Below are positions 17,797-25,519 of a DNA stretch of 64,000 bases, in pieces (position 1 is the first letter of the stretch; each line of letters starts with the position of its first letter). This stretch comes from an uncultured Eggerthellaceae bacterium (GTDB lineage Bacteria > Actinomycetota > Coriobacteriia > Coriobacteriales > Eggerthellaceae): assembly GCA_947566075.1 (NCBI GenBank), contig CANOIM010000010.1, positions 12,732 through 76,731 of the forward strand, in the 5' to 3' direction. The notes beneath the pieces are model-generated. The model saw only the letters and a list, made by a program, of their open reading frames with translations, had not been told where the DNA came from and ran no database searches. A program made the position numbers and the translations under genes.

Positions 17797-19143
17797 CTAT
17801 GCATCCGCCTTCTCATCCGACCCTTCGCGCTCAGCGAAATCCACCTCGGTCACCTTCGCGGTGCTGAGAACGTCTTCCATGGCCTTGGAGCGGATGATGC
17901 CCTCGCGGATCAGATAGAGCCGCCCGCTGGAGCGCCATTCGCGTTCCAGCTTCTTCGGGTCTTCCACGCCCGCCCGCTCGAATTCCAGCGTGATGTCCTC
18001 GTCTGTGGCCTGGATGCCCTTATGACGCGCCCAGGCATCCAAAGCCAGCTCACGCTTGGCCTCGTCCTGAGCTTGGCGCTTCACATCTTCCTTGAATTCC
18101 GCGTTGTCGATACCTTGCTGCATGAGGTAGGTATCGAAGCTCATGCCTGCCCGTTGCAGCTGGCTGAAGAAGTCTTGGAGAAGCTCTGATTCGGTCTGCT
18201 CTGCCATGGCAGCAGGAACTTCTCCCTGCACCCGCTCGATCAGCTGGAGGGCGCAACCGTTCTCCTTGATCTGCGGGATGATGGAGGACTTCTGCTGCTC
18301 CAGAGAGGAGGCTATCTCTTCGCGCATGGCAGCCACCGTGTCGAAGCCGAGGGTCTCCTTCGCCCATTCGTCGGTCAGCTCAGGCACCTGCTCCGCCTTC
18401 ACCACATTGCAGGTGACATCGAAGGAGATCTTCTGACCGGCCACATCTGCCATGAGCATGGCAGACTCATCTTCGGGAACGTCCAGGGTGAAGGTGCGGT
18501 TCTCACCCTTCTTGATGCCCTCCAGCTCCTTGTCAAGGGCCTCTGAGTACAAGCCCGTGCCCAGGTTGTAGAGCAAGGACTCGTTGGTGAGCGAACCTAC
18601 CTCTTCGCCGTCCTCCTTGGTGGCTTTGATGGCCAGGTCAGCAGCGCGATCAGCCGTGAGCTTGGTGGCTGCAGGGGCGTTCTCGTAGGATTTGTAGTGA
18701 TTCCGCAGCGCTTCTACCTGGGAGTCTATCTCTTTCTCCGTGGCCTTCTCGAAGGGCACCTCAACCTCTACCGGTTCATAGGAGGAAAGCTCCAGCTCCG
18801 GCTTCACGGTGATGGTCACCTCGAAGGTAAAGGGCTCACCGGGACTGACTGGGTCGATCTCCCCGAAATCCGGAGAGGCTACTGGGAAGAGCTGCTGCTC
18901 TTCGATGACCTGAGGATAGAGGCCATTCACCAGGTCCTCCGTGGCGGCGGACAGGACAGATTCACGACCAACAGCGTTGTCGATGACCGGACGAGGGGCC
19001 TTGCCCTTGCGGAACCCCGGGAAGGAGTACTGACGCGCAAGGTCTTTGTACGTCTTGCCGACGTAGCTGTCCACTTCCTTGGCCTCTGCGGTGACGACCG
19101 CCTTGACCTTGCTGTCTTCGAGCTTTTCTATCTTTGCTTCCAC
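17797..19143 (-). CDS. tig: Trigger factor (ribosome-associated chaperone)
   Basis: 448 residues from the GTG at 19143. The N-terminal ribosome-binding domain has the signature PGFRKGKAPRPVI. The FKBP-like PPIase domain is about residues 150-240, followed by the long helical C-terminal arms. I chose the GTG because VEAKIEKLEDSKV matches the usual trigger-factor start and GAAGGGAAG lies upstream; the longer reading starts with TTG. The C-terminus ends in an acidic DEKADA tail. It heads the tig-clpP-clpX run. Confidence 0.94.
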   Translation of the reverse strand: MEAKIEKLEDSKVKAVVTAEAKEVDSYVGKTYKDLARQYSFPGFRKGKAPRPVIDNAVGRESVLSAATEDLVNGLYPQVIEEQQLFPVASPDFGEIDPVSPGEPFTFEVTITVKPELELSSYEPVEVEVPFEKATEKEIDSQVEALRNHYKSYENAPAATKLTADRAADLAIKATKEDGEEVGSLTNESLLYNLGTGLYSEALDKELEGIKKGENRTFTLDVPEDESAMLMADVAGQKISFDVTCNVVKAEQVPELTDEWAKETLGFDTVAAMREEIASSLEQQKSSIIPQIKENGCALQLIERVQGEVPAAMAEQTESELLQDFFSQLQRAGMSFDTYLMQQGIDNAEFKEDVKRQAQDEAKRELALDAWARHKGIQATDEDITLEFERAGVEDPKKLEREWRSSGRLYLIREGIIRSKAMEDVLSTAKVTEVDFAEREGSDEKADA

Positions 19144-19256
19144 GTGGGTCTTCCCTTCGGTCTTCGATAGCTCCAATGGTTCTCTGTGCAATGGTTCCGT
19201 ATGGTAACATATGCGCTCGTTGCCCCTGGTGCGCTTACGGGGCGAACAGATGGTGT

Positions 19257-19342
19257 GCGGGCGTGGCGGAATTGGCAGACGCGCCAGATTTAGGTTCTGG
19301 TGGGCACAACCCGTGAAGGTTCAAGTCCTTTCGCCCGCACCA
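19257..19342 (+). tRNA. tRNA-Leu (anticodon UAG)
   Basis: Acceptor stem GCGGGCG / CGCCCGC with A discriminator and encoded CCA (19340-19342). Anticodon stem CCAGA/TCTGG encloses TTTAGGT, anticodon TAG. A long variable arm (class II) and GGTTCAAGTCC T-arm are present. Length 86. It reads CUA/CUN leucine codons. Confidence 0.97.
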
Positions 19343-19375
19343 TATCCGATCAGCATTGCGAACGAGGATAAGCCC

Positions 19376-20689
19376 ATGGACGAGAAGCAAGCACAGACTG
19401 CGAAGCCGAAGCACCCCATCATCGCCGCCTATAACAAGGTGAGCCTCATCAAGAAGATCATCGTCGGCCTGGTGATCGGTGTGATCTTGGCGCTGCTCAT
19501 CCCCCAAGATGCTCCCGAATGGGCGCTGGGCATCGGTGAGGTCATCTCGCTTCTGGGCACGCTCTTCGTTTCTGCCCTGCGAGCCGTAGCTCCCATCCTG
19601 GTGTTCTTCCTGGTCATCAGCGCTCTCATGAACGCGAAGGCCGCAGGCAGCATGAAGACGGTCATCGTGCTGTACATCCTGAGCACCCTGATAGCTGCCC
19701 TGGTCGCTGTCATCGCCAGCTTCCTCTTCCCCATAGAGCTGACGCTGGCCGTAGCCGATGACGTAACCCAGGAATCCCCCTCGGGTATAGGAGAGGTGCT
19801 CTCAGCCATCGTGATGAACATCGTGGCGAATCCGGTGGATGCGCTCATGAATGCCAACTTCATCGGCATCCTCACCTGGGCCATCGTGCTGGGCATAGCC
19901 CTTCGCAAGTCCTCTGACAACGTGAAGGATGTGTTCACCTGGATATCCAATGCGGTCTCCACGGTGGTGCGCTGGGTGATCAATCTGGCCCCCTTCGGCA
20001 TCATGGGCCTCGTCTATACCTCTGTCTCCCAAAGCGGACTGGACATCTTCGTGGAATACGGCCAGTTGATCTTGCTGCTGGTGGGCGTCATGTTGGTCAT
20101 CGCATTGATCACGAACCCGCTCATGGTGTTCGCCTGCACGCGAGAGAACCCCTACCCGCTGGTCCTGCGCTGCTTGAAGGACTCCGGCATCACCGCCTTC
20201 TTCACGCGCAGCTCTGCTGCGAACATCCCCATCAACATGGAGCTTTGCCGCAAGCTGGGGCTGGATAAGGACAACTACTCTGTGAGCATCCCCCTGGGTG
20301 CCACCATCAACATGGCAGGTGCCGCCATCACCATCACGGTCATGACCATGGCCGCCGTGCATACCGTTGGGCTCACGGTAGACCCTCTGACCGCAGTCAT
20401 CCTCTGTGTTCTGGCAGCAGTGAGCGCCTGCGGCGCCTCGGGCGTGGCTGGCGGATCATTGCTCCTGATCCCCTTGGCTTGCTCCCTCTTCGGCATGGAT
20501 ACCACCGTTGCTATGGAAGTGGTGGCCATCGGCTTCATCATCGGCGTGATCCAGGACTCCTGCGAAACGGCGCTCAATTCCTCATCTGACGTGCTGTTCA
20601 CTGCTACGGCTGAGTACATGAAGATGCGCCAGGAAGGCAAGGAGTACCACCTGGGCAAAGACGCCTATTCCTTAGACGAGCTTGACTGA
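19376..20689 (+). CDS. sstT: Na+/serine-threonine (SstT-type) symporter
   Basis: 437 residues with about eight to ten membrane segments, DAACS (dicarboxylate/amino acid:cation symporter) family. Recognisable SstT traits: FFTRSSAANIPINMELCRKLGL, then VSIPLGATINMAGAAITITV and the SACGASGVAGGSLLLIPLA re-entrant hairpin. It should import serine and threonine with sodium. The ATG at 19376 has GAGGATAAG upstream. It begins 33 bases after tRNA-Leu and could use the same promoter. Its last 25 bases overlap the convergent alkyltransferase gene. Confidence 0.93.
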   Translation: MDEKQAQTAKPKHPIIAAYNKVSLIKKIIVGLVIGVILALLIPQDAPEWALGIGEVISLLGTLFVSALRAVAPILVFFLVISALMNAKAAGSMKTVIVLYILSTLIAALVAVIASFLFPIELTLAVADDVTQESPSGIGEVLSAIVMNIVANPVDALMNANFIGILTWAIVLGIALRKSSDNVKDVFTWISNAVSTVVRWVINLAPFGIMGLVYTSVSQSGLDIFVEYGQLILLLVGVMLVIALITNPLMVFACTRENPYPLVLRCLKDSGITAFFTRSSAANIPINMELCRKLGLDKDNYSVSIPLGATINMAGAAITITVMTMAAVHTVGLTVDPLTAVILCVLAAVSACGASGVAGGSLLLIPLACSLFGMDTTVAMEVVAIGFIIGVIQDSCETALNSSSDVLFTATAEYMKMRQEGKEYHLGKDAYSLDELD

Positions 20690-21132
20690 CGCCTGCAGTC
20701 AGGGCGGATACGCGTGCACTCTTCACAGGAGTGCAATGGATGCTCTGCCAGCTCAGCTTCCCAATCGATATCAGCCGGAGGGCCTAAAGGCACGCCGTGG
20801 GCATCAGTAGGGGCTCCATCCCATTGATGCTCCTCCATGCGCACCTTGCCCTCTTCGGTGAAGGTGATGCCCTCAGCTTCCAGCATCCTCCGCTGTTCAC
20901 CAGGTCCGCCGAAGGCGAAGCCCTTGGCCAGGGATCCATCCTTGAACACCACCCGATGACAGGGGATATCATCCGGCTCCAACCCCGGGGATGGGTTGGC
21001 GCGCAAGGCATAGCCCACATAGCGCGCTGAACGCGGTGCGCCGATGATGCGCCCGATCTGGCCGTAGCTAGCCACTTTGCCCCGCGGTATCTTCACCACC
21101 ACCGAGAAGACCCTATCTGCGAAATCTCCCAC
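20665..21132 (-). CDS. O6-alkylguanine-DNA alkyltransferase-domain protein with active-site Cys
   Basis: 155 residues from GTG 21132 (GGGGAGGG five bases upstream; a reading to 21183 is possible). It is a DNA-binding alkyltransferase domain: FSVVVKIPRGKVASYGQIGRIIG, recognition helix RSARYVGYALRANP, then the acceptor Cys in IPCHRVV. It lacks the N-terminal Ada/Ogt domain, so it is a short Ogt/YbaZ-like form, but it keeps the reactive Cys. A C-terminal extension of about 55 residues adds CEECTRIRPDC, a possible metal-binding pair of cysteines. It is convergent with sstT, 3' ends overlapping. Repair of alkylated bases is likely; the exact substrate is uncertain. Confidence 0.85.
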   Translation of the reverse strand: MGDFADRVFSVVVKIPRGKVASYGQIGRIIGAPRSARYVGYALRANPSPGLEPDDIPCHRVVFKDGSLAKGFAFGGPGEQRRMLEAEGITFTEEGKVRMEEHQWDGAPTDAHGVPLGPPADIDWEAELAEHPLHSCEECTRIRPDCRRQSSSSKE

Positions 21133-21240
21133 GAACCCTCCCCTTCTTATTCTTTCGCTTTGCCACCATGATACTAGAGACATGCTATCCGCTCTTCATG
21201 GTAGGCTTACTCAGAACATCCCTCCGAGAAAGGACGCTTC

Positions 21241-22008
21241 ATGGCTTCCTCTGATCAAGGCGCCATTGGCTTCGATAGGGTCATCTGCAGCACCCGTGGT
21301 GAGCTCAAGGTTCCGAAGGCTCCCCTCACCCCGCTTGAAGCCATCCAACAGCGGCACTCTGTTCGCCAATACGATGAGAGGCCCCTGGAGGAAGATATGG
21401 TGAGCACCTTGCAGGCTGCCCTAGAGGCGGTGAACGAAGAAGGCGAGCTGAACATCCAGCTGATCCTGGATGAGCCCAAGGCGTTCACCAGCCTCAAGTC
21501 ACGGATGGTCGGCTTCTCTGGGGTGCGCAATTACTTGGCTCTGGTGGGGCCCGAATACAAGAACCTTGACCTTTTGCTGGGCTATCACGGAGAGAAGCTC
21601 GTGCTGCTGGCTCAGGCGCTGGGGCTCAATAGCTGCTGGGTGGGTGGCACCTACAAGCTGGTGAACCGCGGCCCCGCCGTTGACATGGGACAAAAGCTCT
21701 CAGCCGTGGTGGCCCTGGGTTATGGGGAGACGGCAGGCAAGCCGCACTCGTCCAAGACCCCCGAAGCCATATGCCCCGAATACCCCACCATGCCCCTGTG
21801 GTTCCAGCAGGGCGTAGATGCCGCACTGTTAGCTCCCACGGCGCTCAACCAGCAGAAGTTCTCATTCTGCCTGCGAGGGACCACCGACGATGGCGTCCCT
21901 CTTGTGCAGGCGAAGACGAAACGAGGAGCGTTCACCCAGATGGACCTGGGGATAGCCATGTGCCATTTCGAGATAGGTGCGGGAACCCAGCCATTCCAAT
22001 GGGCCTGA
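21241..22008 (+). CDS. Nitroreductase-family flavoprotein
   Basis: 255 residues. LEAIQQRHSVRQYDERPLEEDMV is the nitroreductase family start with the FMN phosphate-binding Arg residues; GYHGEKLVLLAQALGLNSCWVGG is the central helix/loop. It is the larger TM1586-like type with two half-domains, so it could work as a monomer. Substrate unknown. GAGAAAGGACG precedes the ATG. The next gene (vapC) converges on it with two bases between stops. Confidence 0.85.
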   Translation: MASSDQGAIGFDRVICSTRGELKVPKAPLTPLEAIQQRHSVRQYDERPLEEDMVSTLQAALEAVNEEGELNIQLILDEPKAFTSLKSRMVGFSGVRNYLALVGPEYKNLDLLLGYHGEKLVLLAQALGLNSCWVGGTYKLVNRGPAVDMGQKLSAVVALGYGETAGKPHSSKTPEAICPEYPTMPLWFQQGVDAALLAPTALNQQKFSFCLRGTTDDGVPLVQAKTKRGAFTQMDLGIAMCHFEIGAGTQPFQWA

Positions 22009-22010
22009 AG

Positions 22011-22418
22011 CTAGAAGTCAACCTCTTCCCAGCATTCAATGGTAAGCCCTGGTACGCGCTTGAATTCGTCAACGTTGTTAGTGACAAGGACCGCCGAATT
22101 CGCCAGAGCGGTGGCAGCAATAAGATAGTCATTGGCGCCGATGGTCATGCCCTTGCGCTCAAGATAGGTACGGATCTTCGCATACTGCACGGCGCAAGCG
22201 CTATCAAAGGGCAGGATCTCAAAAGGCAGTAAGAGCGAATCTATCTTCAAGCGCTCCTCTTCGGGATCATTGCATTTCTCTACCCCAACGAGCAGCTCAG
22301 CTTTGACGATAGCTGGAATGGCAAAGAGGCTTGCGTCGCTCTTCCTGAGCAGCTCATAGGATAAGGGAAGCTTTCCCCGAAGGAACCCGATGAGGATATT
22401 CGAATCAAAGACATACAT
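22011..22418 (-). CDS. vapC: VapC-type PIN-domain toxin
   Basis: 135 residues. PIN nuclease acids are present: Asp in MYVFDSNILIGFLRG, Glu in VKAELLVGVEK, and Asp in TIGANDYLIAATALA. PIN toxins cleave tRNA or rRNA. The gene lies 9 bases downstream of a ribbon-helix-helix antitoxin gene, so this is a type II toxin-antitoxin pair. The last 7 residues are Trp/Glu/Asp-rich. Confidence 0.93.
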   Translation of the reverse strand: MYVFDSNILIGFLRGKLPLSYELLRKSDASLFAIPAIVKAELLVGVEKCNDPEEERLKIDSLLLPFEILPFDSACAVQYAKIRTYLERKGMTIGANDYLIAATALANSAVLVTNNVDEFKRVPGLTIECWEEVDF

Positions 22419-22427
22419 GACATCACC

Positions 22428-22670
22428 CTACAGAGCATCCAGCGCAGGAATGGGTTCTGGAATGAGGTCAGGGACTTCAGGGAAGTCAGGAATAGAACCA
22501 AAGAGATCGAAATACCCTGGAGGCCAGCCATTGGCCCAACCATGATGAGATTCATTGCGTTTTTCCAGCACATCCCGCGCATAGGCCGAGATGGACTTCC
22601 CCGCCGCTTCTGCATCCGCCCGAAGCTCCTCCATGGAGGCATCATCCATATACAAGGAAAGCTGTGCCAT
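22428..22670 (-). CDS. vapB: VapB-type ribbon-helix-helix antitoxin
   Basis: 80 residues. The N-terminus AQLSLYMDDASMEELRADA, followed by KSISAYARDVLEKR, is a ribbon-helix-helix DNA-binding fold. The C-terminal half is Pro/Trp/Asp-rich and disordered, as expected of a toxin-wrapping tail. It pairs with vapC downstream. GGGGAGGGTG sits before the ATG. Two copies of CAAGTATAT lie just upstream. Confidence 0.9.
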   Translation of the reverse strand: MAQLSLYMDDASMEELRADAEAAGKSISAYARDVLEKRNESHHGWANGWPPGYFDLFGSIPDFPEVPDLIPEPIPALDAL

Positions 22671-22698
22671 TGTTCACCCTCCCCTCTTCAAGGTGATG

Positions 22699-22718
22699 CA
22701 AGTATATCACAAGTATAT
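22699..22718. promoter_or_regulatory. Candidate VapB operator and extended -10
   Basis: CAAGTATAT occurs twice, at 22699-22707 and 22710-22718, 11 bases apart, one helical turn, as fits two ribbon-helix-helix dimers side by side. On the minus strand each gives ATATACTTG. The copy nearer the gene carries TGATATACT, an extended -10. Binding and promoter use are inferred. Confidence 0.6.
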
Positions 22719-22733
22719 CTTGAAACTCCGTGG

Positions 22734-22770
22734 GAGCATAGATGTCAAAGCACCCGTCCCTTGTTCACCC
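22734..22770 (-). repeat. Diverged copy of the RAYT-associated repeat
   Basis: GAGCATAGATGTCAAAGCACCCG then TCCCTTGTTCACC closely matches the right end of the RAYT element (25488-25517, GAGCATGGATGTCAATGCACCCG then ACCCCTGACA), differing at a few bases before the ends diverge. Part of it (22754-22768) forms a 15-base inverted repeat, one mismatch, with 24612-24626. It marks the left border of the hydrolase-TetR cassette. Confidence 0.7.
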
Positions 22771-22776
22771 TGCTCA

Positions 22777-23856
22777 TCAACCTAGATACTTTCGCAAGTA
22801 CTCCTGCACCTTCTCCATATACTCGCGATACAGATCGTCGTCGTTTTGTAGGCCGTGGCCGGAATGTGGCAGAACGATGTAATCGTGGGGAACGCCCAGC
22901 TCAGTTAAGCGCGCGTCCAAGCGGACCGACGAGGGATAAGGGCACACGGTGTCGTGCATGCCGTACGCCATAAGGGTAGGCGGCGCATCCGACGTGACCA
23001 GATCGGCCGCTGATACGGCACGCACCTTCTCCAAGTAGGCGCCGGACTCTATCTCCTGGGGCGTTATAGGCTCACCCGCGGCTATGGCACCCGACATCAC
23101 ACCGAGAAGGCTGGCTGCCGCCTCTGCATTCTGGTCGAGTCCGTAATTCGTCCAATCCTCGACGCGCATAGACGCCGGCCCCACAGCCTCGAAGATGCAC
23201 TTCAAGGGCACAGGCGCCTCTCCCGCATCGCGATAGGCGTATACGAGCGCCAAGCACCCGCCGGCAGACCCGCCACCGATGGCCATGGCGTCTATGGGAT
23301 ACCCGTTTTCCCGGGCAGCTTCCACTACCACAGGTATGGCGTCGCGGATCTCCTCTGTTTGACTTTTCACACTTGCAAGCGGGTTATCGTCGGAAAACAG
23401 CGTGTAGCTGATGGATGCGGAGACATAGCCGAGCGAACACAGCCAGCGGCACATGTCCGCATCGCCCGCCTTGTCCCCGGCTGTGAACCCACCCGGGTGC
23501 AGATACGCCACAAGGCCGTACGCGCCCTTGCCCTTATCGGCGGGAAGATACAGGTCGAACTTGTTCGCCGCACCATTGCCGTAGGCGATATCCAACCTCT
23601 CGGTTCCCACAGCATCCGACCAATCAACCTGGAAGTCCTTCGCCCATGACGGTTGGATCAACAGCTTGCTCGCCGCGCCACCCGCAAAGCAAAGCACGAA
23701 TGCGCCCACGCACAAAAGTATGAACAGTCCGCGCCTGTCGGTATCCTTCTTGGTGCGTTTGGTACGTTTGTTGGCCTGATTGCCCCAATCGGCCCGGTTG
23801 GCGTGGTTTCCCTGATTACCCATACTGCCTTGGTCGACAGCCTCTTCGTGCCTCAT
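22777..23856 (-). CDS. Membrane-anchored alpha/beta hydrolase (esterase-like)
   Basis: 359 residues from ATG 23856, which overlaps the stop of a small upstream membrane-peptide gene (ATGA). A Lys/Arg-rich leader with Asn/Gly repeats precedes one membrane segment (RRGLFILLCVGAFVLCFAG), so the catalytic domain is probably outside the cell. Catalytic marks: oxyanion-hole LHPGGF, nucleophile in GGGSAGG, Asp in YGMHDTVCPYPSS and His in PHSGHGLQ. This is the alpha/beta hydrolase-3 (acetylesterase/lipase) type. Substrate unknown. It lies under the divergent TetR operator at 24024-24045. Confidence 0.85.
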   Translation of the reverse strand: MRHEEAVDQGSMGNQGNHANRADWGNQANKRTKRTKKDTDRRGLFILLCVGAFVLCFAGGAASKLLIQPSWAKDFQVDWSDAVGTERLDIAYGNGAANKFDLYLPADKGKGAYGLVAYLHPGGFTAGDKAGDADMCRWLCSLGYVSASISYTLFSDDNPLASVKSQTEEIRDAIPVVVEAARENGYPIDAMAIGGGSAGGCLALVYAYRDAGEAPVPLKCIFEAVGPASMRVEDWTNYGLDQNAEAAASLLGVMSGAIAAGEPITPQEIESGAYLEKVRAVSAADLVTSDAPPTLMAYGMHDTVCPYPSSVRLDARLTELGVPHDYIVLPHSGHGLQNDDDLYREYMEKVQEYLRKYLG

Positions 23857-24008
23857 AGGAGATTCCCGCCGAACAACGTGCCGCCAACCAGCACGTTCAT
23901 GCCCCCGCGCACGGCCAAGCGGCCCAAAACGAACGCACACACAGCAAAGATAGCAAGAACAATGATCCTTCTCTTAGTGAAAAACTTCGATTTCAAATCT
24001 ACTCCCAT
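23853..24008 (-). CDS. 51-residue single-pass membrane peptide, coupled to hydrolase
   Basis: MGVDLKSKFFTKRR, then a hydrophobic helix (IIVLAIFAVCAFVLG) and a Gly-rich tail ending GGNLL. The ATG at 24008 has AAGGG close upstream and starts 16 bases inside the operator-promoter region. The stop codon shares ATGA with the hydrolase start. The sequence around the helix resembles the hydrolase's own membrane anchor (TDRRGLFILLCVGAFVLCFAGG), so it might be a duplicated anchor. No family recognised. Confidence 0.6.
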   Translation of the reverse strand: MGVDLKSKFFTKRRIIVLAIFAVCAFVLGRLAVRGGMNVLVGGTLFGGNLL

Positions 24009-24023
24009 TTCCCTTGACTTCGA

Positions 24024-24045
24024 CGATGGTACAAATATACCATCG
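24024..24045. promoter_or_regulatory. Palindromic TetR operator between hydrolase and tetR
   Basis: CGATGGTA (24024-24031) and TACCATCG (24038-24045) are perfect inverted repeats around CAAATA, centred between divergent genes. On the minus strand TATATT inside the site could be the -10 of the hydrolase operon. A half-site TACCATC recurs at 24089-24095 just before the tetR start. Typical layout for a TetR repressor controlling its neighbour and itself. Confidence 0.75.
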
Positions 24046-24095
24046 AGGAATACGCCACCCGGAAAATGGGACATTGCGAAGGGGTTTGTACCATC

Positions 24096-24602
24096 ATGGG
24101 AAACAAGGAGCGGCAAAGCTATGTGAAAGGGCAGATCGAAGATACCCTGATCGACCTGCTGAAAACACGCGAGCTGCGCTGTATTACCGTGAGCGACATC
24201 ATTGCCGCAGCGGAAGTGAGCCGCAACTCCTTTTATCGCAACTACGAAGACAAGGAAGACGTGTTGCGGCAGCATATCGCCCGCATGCTGTTGGACTGGT
24301 CCGACCAGTACGAAAGCGTTGCGCGGGGTTCCAATGCCGAACTGTACGGCAGCCTGTTCGCCTACTTAAAGGAAAACAGCGACTTCTTCACGCTGCTAAG
24401 CGAGCGCAATCTGTTCCACCTGTTCCGCGAGGCGTATCTCGGGCAGTGGGGCGCACGGACAGAACTCAGCAACGCTGAGGCCTATGTGGTGGCGTTCGTC
24501 GCGGGCGGCACGCTTGGCTGGATAGAAGAATGGCTTGCGCGCGGCATGCAGGAATCGGCGCAAACCATGACGGCGCTTCTCTCTGCCCAAGGCATGGCCT
24601 AA
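24096..24602 (+). CDS. TetR/AcrR-family transcriptional regulator
   Basis: 168 residues from ATG 24096 (GAAGGGG 11 bases upstream). The N-terminal helix-turn-helix ITVSDIIAAAEVSRNSFYRNYEDKEDVL is unmistakable. The C-terminal ligand/dimer domain is about 110 residues with LRQHIARMLLDW and FVAGGTLGWIEEWL, like the DhaS/YxaF-type TetR_C. It is divergent from the hydrolase operon and shares the operator at 24024-24045. Confidence 0.92.
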   Translation: MGNKERQSYVKGQIEDTLIDLLKTRELRCITVSDIIAAAEVSRNSFYRNYEDKEDVLRQHIARMLLDWSDQYESVARGSNAELYGSLFAYLKENSDFFTLLSERNLFHLFREAYLGQWGARTELSNAEAYVVAFVAGGTLGWIEEWLARGMQESAQTMTALLSAQGMA

Positions 24603-24611
24603 CGTTCAGAA

Positions 24612-24626
24612 GTGAACAGGGGACGG
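24612..24626 (-). repeat. Short repeat fragment facing 22754-22768
   Basis: GTGAACAGGGGACGG is the reverse complement, with one mismatch, of CCGTCCCTTGTTCAC at 22754-22768. The pair brackets the hydrolase, small peptide and TetR genes as an inverted repeat. It lies 10 bases from the GTAG that heads the RAYT repeat. Confidence 0.6.
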
Positions 24627-24636
24627 CTTATCGGGG

Positions 24637-25519
24637 GTAGGTGTCAGGGGTCGGGTGCATTGACACCATGCCATTCCTGGACCATCATTCCCATTGTCAA
24701 ACACCGACGCCGAGGATGATGAAGATGGGAAGAACACCGCGCGAGCGGAGCAATGCGGATATCTATCATGTTTTCGCTCGAGGGGTAGGCCGACAATGCA
24801 TCTTCGAGGATGAGGAAGATCATGAGCGCTTCTTGGAGATGCTCGTCCAGAAAGCGGATGCATGCGATGCGAAGATCTTGGCTTGGTGCCTCATGGGCAA
24901 CCATTTTCACCTGCTCGTTAAAGCGAAGCTTGACGATCTATCCAGCCTGATGAAGCGGCTCGAGGTGGCTTACGCTCAGCATTTCAATGATCGATATGAC
25001 AGGGTAGGCTGCCTATTCCAAGGTCGCTTCAGCAGCGAGCCCATCGCAGATGAATCACAACTTCTCGCCGCTGTTCGCTATGTGCACGCAAACCCACAGA
25101 AAGCTGGGATCGCACGATTCGATACGTACCGATGGAGCAGCTATAGCGAATATGTCGACAAGCGATCCATCATCGATCCAGCCTTGGTGCTCGACATAAC
25201 GGGTAGCGTCAAAGGATTCATCGAACTTCACCGAGTGCAAGATGTCGAAAGGGAGTTCATGGATGAGAGTTCATATGATGGCAAACCGAAGCGACGCCAT
25301 CCCCCTGATAGCGAAGTGCGAGAGGAGCTCACCTCAAAGCTTGGGAAGAGCTGGAGGACGAAGCTCCCTGCCCTTCCGAAGCAGCAACGGGATGCAGTCC
25401 TCAAGGAGATGAAAGCGCAAGGTGCATCCATCCGTCAGCTAGAGAGGATAACCGGCATAGGACGTGGCATCGTCCTCAAAGCGTGAGCATGGATGTCAAT
25501 GCACCCGACCCCTGACATC
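24637..25519 (+). mobile_element. RAYT element bounded by 24-bp perfect inverted repeats
   Basis: Left end 24642-24665 and right end 25494-25517 are exact reverse complements over 24 bases (TGTCAGGGGTCGGG... on the left). Each end can itself fold: left stem GGTGTCA/TGACACC (24640-24646, 24661-24667), right stem GATGTCA/TGACATC (25492-25498, 25513-25519). The G-C pair in one is A-T in the other, so folding is conserved. GTAG (24637-24640) precedes the left hairpin, like the GTAG at the foot of enterobacterial REP hairpins. Between them is one transposase gene. No target duplication is obvious. Confidence 0.8.
24725..25486 (+). CDS. REP-associated tyrosine transposase (RAYT, IS200-like HUH)
   Basis: 253 residues. 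MGRTPRERSNADIYHVFARG is the standard RAYT start. HUH metal-binding pair in MGNHFHLLVK, then LFQGRFSSEPI, AVRYVHANPQKAGI and YRWSSYSEY, all family signatures. The last 60 residues are basic and end in a helix-turn-helix-like stretch (ASIRQLERITGIGRGIV), an additional DNA-binding module seen in some RAYTs. Y1 HUH enzymes nick single-stranded DNA at hairpins. GAGGA precedes this ATG; ATGs at 24716 and 24719 are alternatives. Single gene, intact. Confidence 0.93.
   Translation: MGRTPRERSNADIYHVFARGVGRQCIFEDEEDHERFLEMLVQKADACDAKILAWCLMGNHFHLLVKAKLDDLSSLMKRLEVAYAQHFNDRYDRVGCLFQGRFSSEPIADESQLLAAVRYVHANPQKAGIARFDTYRWSSYSEYVDKRSIIDPALVLDITGSVKGFIELHRVQDVEREFMDESSYDGKPKRRHPPDSEVREELTSKLGKSWRTKLPALPKQQRDAVLKEMKAQGASIRQLERITGIGRGIVLKA

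Noticed and set aside
22699..22718. Short CRISPR-like repeat from the two CAAGTATAT copies
   Set aside because: Only two 9-base units one helical turn apart directly before an antitoxin gene; an operator explains them. No CRISPR array or cas gene was seen in the window.
24009..24275. Longer reading of the small membrane-peptide ORF up to 24275
   Set aside because: It runs antisense through the operator and the start of tetR; only the last 51 codons have a sensible start and membrane helix.
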